In this document: piece by piece, positions 42,502 to 50,989 of the stretch
Position numbering within the stretch: position 1 is the stretch's first letter
Layout: every line of letters starts with the position of its first letter
Source of the DNA: Deltaproteobacteria bacterium
GTDB taxonomy: Bacteria; Myxococcota_A; Polyangia; HGW-17; SLPX01
DNA length: 64,000 bases
Direction of reading: 5' to 3'
Assembly: GCA_021162935.1 (NCBI GenBank)
Contig: JAGGXR010000014.1
Span: 1 to 64,000 of the forward strand
The notes under the pieces: generated by a model
The model's database searches: none
What the model saw: only the letters and a program-made list of their open reading frames with translations
What the model was told of the DNA's origin: nothing
Made by a program: the position numbers and the translations under genes

Positions 42502-44721
42502 ATGAAATCGAAGCGATGGTTTTGGCTGGTGGTTGAGTGCAGCGCAGCGCTCGTTCTTTCCGTTGCTGGGCCGTCCTGTGGGCCGAGTTCGAGTTCGGGC
42601 GGTGGCAGCGGTGATGGTGGTGCGGACGGGTCGAAGGCCGACGGCCAGGGGCAGACCGTGGATGCCTTTGTGACGGACCCGAATGTGGATGACGACGGCG
42701 ACGGCTACACGGAGAACCAGGGTGACTGTGACGACAACAACCCTGCGGTGCATCCGGCGACCACTGAGATTTGCGATGACGGATTGGACAATGATTGCGA
42801 TGGCCACACAGATGGCGATCAGCCCGACGCGGACGGTGACGGCTACGGGCCCTGCCGTGGCGACTGCGATGACAGTGACCCAGACGTGCATCCAGGTCGA
42901 GACGAGGTGGCGGGGAACGGCAAGGATGACAATTGCGACGGCGTGGTGGACGCCGACTTCGACGGGGATGGCTACACCGAGGCCCAGGGGGACTGCGATG
43001 ACAGTGATCCGCTCATCAATCCCGGCATGGTTGAGAATTGCTTCGACGGAATCGACAACAACTGCAATGGAGGCACGGACCTGGACGAACCGGATGCGGA
43101 CAGTGACGGCTATGGGCCCTGCCAGGGAGACTGTGACGATACGGATCCGAATGTGAATCCGGGTCAGTCCGAAATCGCAGGGGACGGCATCGACAACAAC
43201 TGCGACTTTTTGGTGGACGAGGACATCGATGGAGATGGTTGGACGGCGGCGAATGGGGACTGCGACGACGCCGATCCGAATGTGAATCCAGCCCAGCCTG
43301 AAGACTGCAGCGACGGGATCGACAACGACTGCGACGGGACCACGGATCAGAATTGTCTTAATCCTTGCGACCTGGCGGCGCTCATGCGCTCTTCGGTTGG
43401 CTGCGTGTACTATGCCGTGGACACGAACCCCATCCACTCGTTTGTGCCTGGGGACTACGCCATCGCCGTGTCGAACATTGACGATACCGCCACGGCCAAC
43501 GTGGTGGTGGAGGTGAAGAACAACGGCACCTGGTCCACGGTCAGCGGCGGAAGTTTCACCGTCGCTCCTTTGAGCCTCAAGACTTTGGTGCTGCCGCATC
43601 GATACACGAATGACAGCGCGCTCTATGCTGGCGGGGCCTATCGGGTCACGTCGGACCTACCGGTCATCGCGTACCAGTTCAATCCTCTCGACGGGTCGTC
43701 ATCGTACCTGAGTGATGCGTCGCTGCTCCTACCGGTTTCAGCCTACGATCGGTACTTCCGTGTGCCCGCCTGGCCGTATGGACCGGCAGACGGATCCAAT
43801 TCGGGCCATCCGGCGCACATTCAGATCGTGGCCGCCGAGCACACGACGGTCCAGGTCACGTCTCCCATCTTGACCAAGGCGTCCAACGGTATTCCAGCAC
43901 TGCAGCCCAACGTGGTCCATTCGTTCACCATGGAGCAGGGCGACTACCTGCAATTGACGGTGCAGAACTACATGGACAGCTTCACCGGAACGTACGTCGA
44001 GGCCGACAAGCCGGTCGCGGTTTTTACCTCGAACGACTGCGCGAATGTGCCGGCGAGTTCCTCGTATTGTTGTTGTGAGCACCTCGAAGAGCAGGTGTTT
44101 GGGCTGCAGACCTGGGGCAACCATTACGTGGCGTCACGGGTTCCGCAGCGCGGGGCGGAGCCGGCCATCTGGCAGATTCTGGCGTCCGAGGACAACACGA
44201 CAGTCACGTTCAATGCGGCGGCCCAGGTGACGGGCCTGCCACCGTCGGTGACCCTCGGTGCAGGCGAGTCGATGGAGTATCAGGTGGGAGGCCCCAGTGC
44301 TCAGCCGGGCGATTTTTTCGTGTCATCGGACAAGCCGATCCTGGTGACGCAGTTCATGGTGGCTGCCTACATGGTCCAGCAGGGCGGATCGAACGGCGAC
44401 CCGTCCGAGGTGCAGGCGGTTCCGGCCGAGCAGTATCTCAAGCAGTACGTCATTTTGGTGCCCAACACCTGGCAGACGGATTACGTGGTCCTGACGAGGC
44501 AGCAGGGCGCCACGGTGGACATCGACGGCAATCCCGTGACCACCGGTTGGACGCCCGTCGGGACGAGCGGCTACGAGGTCGCAAGGGTCGGAGTCGCAGA
44601 CGGGGTGCACGAGATCCACGGATCGCAGCCCCTTGGGGTCATCGTAGTTGGGTGGGATGCGTATGATTCGTACGCCTATCCTGGTGGCCTAAACCAGGCG
44701 CTCATCAATCCCATCAACTGA
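42502..44721 (+). CDS. Secreted protein: five Asp-rich MopE-like repeats plus IgGFc-binding domain
   Basis: 739 aa. AGGAG precedes ATG 42502. A signal peptide (FWLVVECSAALVLSVAG) ends near PSC, a weak lipobox. Residues ~60-285 hold five metal-binding repeats with DGDGY, GDCDD and NPG-type turns, as in MopE/thrombospondin-3-like calcium repeats. Residues ~290-739 match the IgGFc-binding N-terminal domain family (YAIAVSNIDDTATANVVVEV, VIAYQFNPLDGSSSYLSDAS, HYVASRVPQRG, QFMVAAYMVQQGG, GVIVVGWDAYDSYAYPGGLN). The Asp-rich part would be a calcium-stiffened stalk presenting an adhesive domain. The second IgGFc protein is at 53572-55548. Confidence 0.85.
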   Translation: MKSKRWFWLVVECSAALVLSVAGPSCGPSSSSGGGSGDGGADGSKADGQGQTVDAFVTDPNVDDDGDGYTENQGDCDDNNPAVHPATTEICDDGLDNDCDGHTDGDQPDADGDGYGPCRGDCDDSDPDVHPGRDEVAGNGKDDNCDGVVDADFDGDGYTEAQGDCDDSDPLINPGMVENCFDGIDNNCNGGTDLDEPDADSDGYGPCQGDCDDTDPNVNPGQSEIAGDGIDNNCDFLVDEDIDGDGWTAANGDCDDADPNVNPAQPEDCSDGIDNDCDGTTDQNCLNPCDLAALMRSSVGCVYYAVDTNPIHSFVPGDYAIAVSNIDDTATANVVVEVKNNGTWSTVSGGSFTVAPLSLKTLVLPHRYTNDSALYAGGAYRVTSDLPVIAYQFNPLDGSSSYLSDASLLLPVSAYDRYFRVPAWPYGPADGSNSGHPAHIQIVAAEHTTVQVTSPILTKASNGIPALQPNVVHSFTMEQGDYLQLTVQNYMDSFTGTYVEADKPVAVFTSNDCANVPASSSYCCCEHLEEQVFGLQTWGNHYVASRVPQRGAEPAIWQILASEDNTTVTFNAAAQVTGLPPSVTLGAGESMEYQVGGPSAQPGDFFVSSDKPILVTQFMVAAYMVQQGGSNGDPSEVQAVPAEQYLKQYVILVPNTWQTDYVVLTRQQGATVDIDGNPVTTGWTPVGTSGYEVARVGVADGVHEIHGSQPLGVIVVGWDAYDSYAYPGGLNQALINPIN

Positions 44722-44790
44722 TTCGCCAGAACTCATGCCAGAACTCGTGCACGAACGGAAATCGGACTGACGTCCAGACGGAATCTCCGG

Positions 44791-44924
44791 CTACCAGACT
44801 ACCTGGACCGGGACGTTTCGATCGTTGGAGGTCCCGTCTCCGACCTCGGCGGGTTTGCACAAGCCATCGCCGCACATGGTGCAGACTTCATCTGACACGT
44901 GACGCTGCAGCCGCTACATATCCT
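44791..44924 (-). pseudogene. Possible remnant of a CGDG-repeat gene
   Basis: On the minus strand 44892-44791 encodes DEVCTMCGDGLCKPAEVGDG and ends at a TAG. Upstream, in another frame, 44921-44892 gives ICSGCSVTC. Joined by a frameshift these resemble one unit of the Cys-rich lipoprotein at 19047-21173. It lies in a 286-bp gap between convergent genes in which I see nothing else apart from a 12-bp direct repeat (GCCAGAACTC) near 44726-44750. Support is weak because it is short. Confidence 0.3.
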
Positions 44925-45007
44925 TTGGTTCTGAATGGACCCTGCAACGGCGCTTCAAGGACCATCCACCGTTGGTCCGGAAAGGGACGGTCATGTCTTG
45001 TGGCTGT

Positions 45008-46654
45008 TCAGCGGTCTATGGAGCCTCGGCGCCTGACGAACAGTATGCCGATCAAGACGGTGAGCAACAAGGGAGCAGTGGGGTCGGGAATGCCGCTCGT
45101 GTGACATCCACATCCGCTCGACGAGCCAGACTTTTTCGTTGGGCTTCCGTCAACGCTCCCTGCGTCGATGCCTCCGTCGTTGGGCGGATTGACGGATCCG
45201 TCTCCAGAGCCGCCTGCGTCATCCGATACGCCGCCGTCCGGGTAGACGATGGACCCTTCGTGGTACTCGTAACACCCCAGGTCCACGGCGTCACCCTGAG
45301 GCCTCGGCACACCGTCTTTGTCCTGGGCCGGGGCAAGGTCCGAACTGCCCGTGTCGATGGCTTCGGTTCCTGGGTTGAGATGGAAGTCGAAGTTCGCCGG
45401 GTCCACAAAGAGGGCGGTGGCATCGGTGATGGTCAGGTTATGGTCGGACGTGACCCCCGATGAATCCGCGCTGTTGAAGGCGGTGGCCAGGTTGTTGCGC
45501 ACGATACAGTCCTCGGGCGGCGTTCCGTCCTTGTCGTTGCCGATGCGGATCCAAGGCGGGCCGGGCCTTTCATTGTTCAGATCCAGGACCGTATTGTTCA
45601 CAATCCGGCAGCCGCGGGCGCCGAGCAGGGTGATGCCGTGCCAGTGGTCCACGAGGATCAGGTTGTTCTCCACGACCCAGTCCACGAACATGCCGTCGAA
45701 ACAGCCGATACCCTGGAGGGTGCCTCGAAACGGCTGGTTCGGGTCTTCGTAGTTGATGATCGTGTTGCCGCGAAGCTCCACGCCCACCACCTCTCCGGTG
45801 CCCACGCCATCTTGCCCCACGGACCAGCTCTGGAATCCATCGTCGTGGTTCGCGTTCACGTCGTAGCAGTTCTTGACCGTGTTGTACTGGAACACGTCGT
45901 AGTCGCCCAGCCCGCGCATCCCGTCGCCAGCGAAGTTCTCGACCAGGTTGTGCTCGACCAATGCGTGTGGGCCCGACATGGAGATGCCGAAGTTGACGTT
46001 GCGCAGCGTGTTGCTGCGGATCACCACGCGCTCTCCGTCGCTGGAGATCCCATTGGCCGACTTATTGTTCCAGTCGTCGATGGTCCAATTCGACGTGTCC
46101 TCCACTGAGAAGAGTGTGCAGTCTTCGACCCGTACATCCGACACGGGGCCACGGAAATTGTGGTTGCGGATGCTGATGAGTTCAGTCGGATCGTAGGGCG
46201 ACACAAAGCTCGGACTCACGTGCAGTTTCTTGAGCACCCAGAACGCGCCGCCCTGGAACTTGATTGAATGGAACTTGGGCGTTGCGTTGGGGGCGGCTTC
46301 GATGGTGATCCAGTCCTCATTATAGAGCCCTTGGATGGACAGGTCTCCATAGGTACCGTCCAGAAGCAGGATCCGGTCACCCGGCTGAACAGGCGCGCCA
46401 GGATTGACCGCCACGAGGGTCGCCGTATCGTCGTAGGGTAAATGGTCCCAGGTCTGGGTCTGGACCTGGTTGTCGACGACATCCTGCAGGTCCTGCCAGG
46501 GGTCGGCAGAGGATCCGTCCCCCGTGGCGCTGCCATTTTGTGGGTCCACGTAAAAGTCGGTCGCTCGGGCCCGCCCGGATGCAAAGAGCAGCAACATGGG
46601 GGCGAGAAGCATGCCGATCGGCCGACGAATCCTTGAGATCTTGTCCGAGGTCAT
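45008..46654 (-). CDS. Secreted right-handed beta-helix protein with MYXO-CTERM-like sorting signal
   Basis: 548 aa. AGGAGG lies before ATG 46654. A signal peptide (RPIGMLLAPMLLLFASGRAR) precedes DFYVDPQNGSATGDGSSADP, typical of DUF1565/pectate-lyase-like beta-helix proteins. Repeated strands such as VEDCTLFSV, VIRSNTLRNVNFGISM and IVNNTVLDLNN form the solenoid to ~residue 430. A Gly/Asp/Ser-rich linker leads to SGCGCHTSG, a hydrophobic helix (APLLLTVLIGILFV) and RRRG, the layout of MYXO-CTERM. This domain marks surface sorting in Myxococcota. Glycan binding or cleavage is possible; no catalytic residues are clear. Confidence 0.8.
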   Translation of the reverse strand: MTSDKISRIRRPIGMLLAPMLLLFASGRARATDFYVDPQNGSATGDGSSADPWQDLQDVVDNQVQTQTWDHLPYDDTATLVAVNPGAPVQPGDRILLLDGTYGDLSIQGLYNEDWITIEAAPNATPKFHSIKFQGGAFWVLKKLHVSPSFVSPYDPTELISIRNHNFRGPVSDVRVEDCTLFSVEDTSNWTIDDWNNKSANGISSDGERVVIRSNTLRNVNFGISMSGPHALVEHNLVENFAGDGMRGLGDYDVFQYNTVKNCYDVNANHDDGFQSWSVGQDGVGTGEVVGVELRGNTIINYEDPNQPFRGTLQGIGCFDGMFVDWVVENNLILVDHWHGITLLGARGCRIVNNTVLDLNNERPGPPWIRIGNDKDGTPPEDCIVRNNLATAFNSADSSGVTSDHNLTITDATALFVDPANFDFHLNPGTEAIDTGSSDLAPAQDKDGVPRPQGDAVDLGCYEYHEGSIVYPDGGVSDDAGGSGDGSVNPPNDGGIDAGSVDGSPTKKSGSSSGCGCHTSGIPDPTAPLLLTVLIGILFVRRRGSIDR

Positions 46655-46696
46655 GGGCAGCCTCCTTTGCGATCGAATCGTGATCCCCATGCGGAG

Positions 46697-46724
46697 ATTA
46701 TGATCATTTCGACGATACGACCAA
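46697..46724 (-). promoter_or_regulatory. Sigma-70-type promoter for beta-helix gene
   Basis: On the minus strand TTGGTC (46724-46719), a 16-base spacer and CATAAT (46702-46697). It lies about 45 bases upstream of the ATG at 46654. Confidence 0.45.
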
Positions 46725-46831
46725 AAGCGGTGGAAAGCAACGTACAGCCGGACTCGGCACGAATCAGGGGAAGCGCACATCATCTGATGGCTCATCGGCA
46801 AACGAGGCGGATGGAACCGGAAAGAGAGAAA

Positions 46832-47428
46832 TCAGCCCTGGGTTTGGGCGAAGCCGCGGTCAAAGGCGACCTGGTTGGCGTCCTTGAAGCGGGAGGGCAC
46901 CCGGTCCATCAGCGCGGACAGCCAGATTTCCTTCGAGATAGGCAGCCGGTCCAGGCCGGCCAGCGCGCCGAGCATCACGGCGCCCAGCGCCTTGGATGTG
47001 CCTGCCTCGCTCGCAATGGCCACGCCGTCGAAGGAATGCACCTGCTTCATTCCTTCTGCCACGAGACTTTGTATGTCTTTGAGCGCAGGGTAGGCCTCGC
47101 GTCCCAGGCTTACCCAGATGGGCACGATGGGATGTTCGTTCATGATGAGGGTGGTGCGGTCCTTGGATGCCTTTTTGAGAAACCGCACTGCCTCGGCGGG
47201 CTCGAAGGCGATGAGGATGTCGGCACCGCCGTCGGGAATCATGGCGCCGTGGAGGTCGCCGATCAGGACGGTGGTCTGCACGATTCCGCCTCGCTGCGCC
47301 ATGCCGTGGATTTCGCTGGCCACCACGTTCAGGCCGGCCTTTGCCGCTGCCTCGCCGATGATCAGTGTCGTGGTGATGGAACCCTGGCCACCCACGCCTG
47401 AGATGAAAATCTTGGTTTTGTCAGCCAT
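46832..47428 (-). CDS. iorB: Indolepyruvate ferredoxin oxidoreductase beta subunit
   Basis: 198 aa, the usual size. The N-terminus KIFISGVGGQGSITTTLIIG and HGMAQRGGIVQTTVLIG are typical of IorB/gamma-type 2-oxoacid oxidoreductase subunits. With IorA it oxidises aryl or branched 2-oxoacids to acyl-CoA and reduces ferredoxin. It follows the iorA fusion by 15 bases, in the same direction. Confidence 0.92.
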   Translation of the reverse strand: MADKTKIFISGVGGQGSITTTLIIGEAAAKAGLNVVASEIHGMAQRGGIVQTTVLIGDLHGAMIPDGGADILIAFEPAEAVRFLKKASKDRTTLIMNEHPIVPIWVSLGREAYPALKDIQSLVAEGMKQVHSFDGVAIASEAGTSKALGAVMLGALAGLDRLPISKEIWLSALMDRVPSRFKDANQVAFDRGFAQTQG

Positions 47429-47443
47429 GAGAAACCTCCATCC

Positions 47444-50400
47444 CTACACGTTCTTCGGCAGGATTGCGTCGTTGGGGCACAACTGAGCACAGACGCCGCA
47501 GCCCACGCACAGGGTGTCGTCGATGTTGATGAAGCCGTTTTCGATATAGAAGGCCGGGCAGGCGAACGTGTCCACGCAGATCCGGCACTTGGCGCAGGAT
47601 CCGCAGGCAGTGCAGCGAGCCGCTTCGGTCAATGCGTCCCGTTCGCTGAGCCCGAGTTCCACCTCCCGGAAATCCAGGACCCGATCCTTGGCCGGCGCTT
47701 CCGGCATGGGCGTTCGCGGCCTTTCGATGAGGCCCGACGGCTCGTAGAGGAACTTGACCACGGATGCTTCATCGTCGAGGTGCCGTCCGATGTTCGGTCT
47801 GACCTCCCATAAGCCCGATGACAGGTACGCGTCGATTCCGGCGGCGGCATCCTGGCCCGCTGCAATGGCGGCGATGACCGTGTCCGGGCCCGTTGCCACG
47901 TCTCCTGCGGCGAACACGCCTTCGAGGCTGGTCGCGGCGGTCTTTTTGTCCGTGGCGATGGTGCCCCACTTGGTGCGTTCCACTTCGGCGGGCAGGTAAT
48001 CCACCTGGGCGCGTTGGCCCACGGCCACGATGACCGTGTCACAGGCCATCTCGAATTCGCTTCCCTCGACCGGGATGGGCCGCTTGCGTCCGCTCGCATC
48101 CTTTTCGCCCAGTTCATTGCGGACGAGCTTGAGGCCGGACACCTTCCCGTCGCGGCCAAGTACTTCGACCGGGGACGCAAGGAATTCGAAGGTCACGCCC
48201 TCGTCGGTCGCTGCCACGATTTCGTCCTTGGCAGCCGGCATCTCCCGTTCGCTGCGTCGGTATGCGATGGTGACCTGGCTGGCGCCCAGGCGTCGCGCCA
48301 CGCGTGCCGCATCCATGGCCGCGTCGCCGGCACCCACCACCACGACCCGCTTGCCGATCTCGACCTTTTCGTCCAGGTTGACCGCCTTGAGGAAGCCGAG
48401 CGCGTCGAACACGCCCTGTGCATCCTCACCGGCCACGCCGAGCCGCGATCCCTTCCATGTGCCGCAGGCAGCAACGATGGCGTTGAAGCGTCGTTGGATA
48501 TCTGCGAAGGCGACGTCCGTTCCGACCCGCGTGTTCAGGTGCAAGGTGATGCCCAAGGAGAGGATCAGGTCGATTTCCTTCTTGAGCACGTCTCTTGGCA
48601 GACGGTAGGCCGGGATTCCGAGGGCGAGTAGCCCACCTGGAACCGGGGCAGCCTCGAACAGCTCCACGTCGTAGCCGCGCAGCCTCAGGTCATGGGCCGC
48701 GGTGAGTCCGGCAGGGCCCGCTCCGATCACGGCGACGGTTTTTCCCCGCTTGGGCATCTCGGCGACCGCCTTGCGCAGCTCCGTGGCCACCTCTTCAGTG
48801 TCCTCGTGCTCCATGGCGAAGCGTTTGAGCGCGTTGATGGCCACGGGGCGATCGTATCTGGTCCTGGTGCAAGCCTGCTCACAGGGACGATGGCAGACTC
48901 GGGCGATGACCGCTGGGAGGGGGATTCGGTCTCGGACCGCCTTGGCAGCCTCGCTGTACTTCCCGGCTCGAATCAACGTGATGTACGACTGCACGCAGAG
49001 ATGGGCGGGACATCGCCAGGTGCAGGGCGCCACCTCAGGTTTTGGCGGCAAGGGTTCTTTGGCTGCGTCCGACCCGAGTTTGAGCGCGTCGATGCGCACG
49101 ATGGCCCTGGTCATCTGCGTGGGCCGATTGATGGTCTCGGTGCAGCCCTCGTGGTTCTGGTACAGACCGCAGAACATGCACTTATCGTGGTCCACCTCGA
49201 ACGCGGGCCGCTTCTCCAGCCTGGGTCGATCCACGAAGATGCAGGCGCCCCGACTGATGATCACCGAAACGCCGTCCTGTTCGAGGGCGCTGCGGAAGGC
49301 CGCCATGCCCGCCTTCAGCTCGAAGGCGTTGATGGTTTGCACCGAGTTCACGCCCGCGGCCTTACACATGGCCTCGATGGAGATCGAGGGCGCAGGCTGC
49401 TGCATCCCGTCGATGGGATTTCCTGGGTGGGGCTGGTGGCCCGTCATGGCGGTGGTGGAGTTGTCCAGGATGACGAGCACCATCCTGTGTTTGTTGTGCA
49501 CCGCGTTGATGAGCCCGGGGATGCCCGAATGGAAGAAGGTGCTGTCGCCGATGAACGCGATGGCAGGCCGCTCTTCGACCACGGACATGCCCGACGCCAT
49601 GTTCACCGAAGCGCCCATGGACATGACGAGGTCGGCCATTTCCAGGGGCGGCAGGACTCCCAACGTGTAGCAGCCGATGTCCGAGTTGTAGATGGCGTTG
49701 CCCCTGGTGACCAGGCGCGACGCATAGTAGGTGGACCGGTGCGGGCAGCCGGGACAGAGGTTCGGGGGGCGGCTGGGCAGGGTCATGTCCGCGTCGGACG
49801 GCCTGGGCGCCTCGTAGGGGACATCGGCCAGACGGGCCACGGCGGCCGTCACCTGTTCCGGGGTGAACTCGCCCTGACGGGACAACCACCCCTGTGCCTT
49901 GCCCACTAGGTCCACCGAGACACCGGAGCGCTGAGTCAGGGCCGCCACGTCGTTCTCCACGACCGGCTCCACTTCTTCGACCACGAGGCAGCGCTTCACC
50001 TTGCCCAAAAACGCCACGATTTTGTTTTCAGGAAGCGGGAAGGAGAAGCCCAGCTTGAGCACGCGGATGCGGTCCGATACCCCCAATTCCGACAACGCGT
50101 CCATCACGTAATTATAGGCCACACCGCTCGTGATGATTCCGAGATCGCCGCTTCCCGTCTCCGGGTTCATGGGGGACGCATCGCTCAGCTCGATGCCCTT
50201 GGACAGTTTTCCGAGGAGCACGTTCCGCCTCGCTCTGGCCACCGCCGGCACGATGACGAACCGCTTCGAGTCTTTGTCGAAGTGGCCCGTCTTTTTCACC
50301 GTCTTGGGCAGGTCTCCGAACGGCACGATGCCCCGCATGTGGTTCACCCTGGTCGTGGTGCGGAGCAGCACCGGCAGTTCCAACTCTTCAGACAGGTCGA

Positions 50401-50872
50401 AGGCCTCACGAACCATCCGATGCGCCTCTTGCGGTGTGGTCGGTTCGAGCATGGGCATGAGCGCCAGCCTGGCGTACTCCCTGTTGTCCTGCTCGTTCTG
50501 GCTGGAGTGACAGCCTGGATCATCGGCCGTCACGATCACCATGCCCGCCTTGACTCCCAGGTACGCCATGGACATAAACGAATCTGCCGCTACGTTCACG
50601 CCCACGTGCTTCATGAAGCACAGCGTGCGCACACCGGACACTGCTGCAGCACCAGATACCTCCAGGGCCACCTTTTCGTTCGTGGAGAACTCGAAGTAGT
50701 AGCGGTCGGTCTGCTTGGCCAGCTTGTGCAGCGTGTTTCCGATCTCCGACGACGGTGTGCCGGGATAGGTGGTTGCGAGCCCCACGCCCGCTTCGAGAGC
50801 ACCCCGCACGATTGCCTCGTTGCCGAGTAGAAAATGGCTCTCTCCTCCGTGTTCCGTCAGCAGCTTGTCCAT
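47444..50872 (-). CDS. iorA: IorA alpha subunit with inserted GltD-like flavoprotein module
   Basis: 1142 aa, versus about 600-650 for usual IorA. Residues ~1-590 are a 2-oxoacid oxidoreductase with TPP domain (HFLLGNEAIVRGALEAG, CPGCPHRSTYYASRLV, FIGDSTFFHSGIPGL, DNSTTAMTGHQPHPG). The expected ferredoxin here is reduced (CMFCGLYQNHEGC). Residues ~620-1040 are a GltD-like module: Cys-rich entry CTWRCPAHLCVQSYI and CHRPCEQAC, FAD loop VAVIGAGPAGLTAAHDL, NADPH fold VVVGAGDAAMDAARVARRLG and AAGDVATGPD. A C-terminal two-cluster ferredoxin follows (CTACGSCAKCRIC; CVGCGVCAQLCP). This suggests electrons pass to or from NAD(P)H within one chain. AGGAG precedes the ATG. It is followed by iorB. Confidence 0.9.
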   Translation of the reverse strand: MDKLLTEHGGESHFLLGNEAIVRGALEAGVGLATTYPGTPSSEIGNTLHKLAKQTDRYYFEFSTNEKVALEVSGAAAVSGVRTLCFMKHVGVNVAADSFMSMAYLGVKAGMVIVTADDPGCHSSQNEQDNREYARLALMPMLEPTTPQEAHRMVREAFDLSEELELPVLLRTTTRVNHMRGIVPFGDLPKTVKKTGHFDKDSKRFVIVPAVARARRNVLLGKLSKGIELSDASPMNPETGSGDLGIITSGVAYNYVMDALSELGVSDRIRVLKLGFSFPLPENKIVAFLGKVKRCLVVEEVEPVVENDVAALTQRSGVSVDLVGKAQGWLSRQGEFTPEQVTAAVARLADVPYEAPRPSDADMTLPSRPPNLCPGCPHRSTYYASRLVTRGNAIYNSDIGCYTLGVLPPLEMADLVMSMGASVNMASGMSVVEERPAIAFIGDSTFFHSGIPGLINAVHNKHRMVLVILDNSTTAMTGHQPHPGNPIDGMQQPAPSISIEAMCKAAGVNSVQTINAFELKAGMAAFRSALEQDGVSVIISRGACIFVDRPRLEKRPAFEVDHDKCMFCGLYQNHEGCTETINRPTQMTRAIVRIDALKLGSDAAKEPLPPKPEVAPCTWRCPAHLCVQSYITLIRAGKYSEAAKAVRDRIPLPAVIARVCHRPCEQACTRTRYDRPVAINALKRFAMEHEDTEEVATELRKAVAEMPKRGKTVAVIGAGPAGLTAAHDLRLRGYDVELFEAAPVPGGLLALGIPAYRLPRDVLKKEIDLILSLGITLHLNTRVGTDVAFADIQRRFNAIVAACGTWKGSRLGVAGEDAQGVFDALGFLKAVNLDEKVEIGKRVVVVGAGDAAMDAARVARRLGASQVTIAYRRSEREMPAAKDEIVAATDEGVTFEFLASPVEVLGRDGKVSGLKLVRNELGEKDASGRKRPIPVEGSEFEMACDTVIVAVGQRAQVDYLPAEVERTKWGTIATDKKTAATSLEGVFAAGDVATGPDTVIAAIAAGQDAAAGIDAYLSSGLWEVRPNIGRHLDDEASVVKFLYEPSGLIERPRTPMPEAPAKDRVLDFREVELGLSERDALTEAARCTACGSCAKCRICVDTFACPAFYIENGFINIDDTLCVGCGVCAQLCPNDAILPKNV

Positions 50873-50895
50873 GAAGGCTCCTTTTTTCTTCGCTC

Positions 50896-50977
50896 GTCTT
50901 TGCCTACTGTTCGATTCTTTTCGCCTACCGTATATTTGCTTGTCTTTACCTACTGTTCGATTCTTTTCGCCTATCGT
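50896..50977. repeat. Two 36-bp direct repeats (period 46) between buk and iorA
   Basis: Copies at 50896-50931 and 50942-50977, two mismatches apart, include CCTACTGTTCGATTCTTTTC. They fill most of the 117-bp gap between buk (upstream) and the iorA fusion (downstream), both on the minus strand. Confidence 0.85.
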
Positions 50978-50989
50978 GTCTTCGTGACC

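Noticed and set aside
42364-43599. 411-codon minus frame opposite the MopE-like repeats
   Set aside because: Val/Ile/Arg-rich shadow of the Asp-rich repeats on the plus strand.
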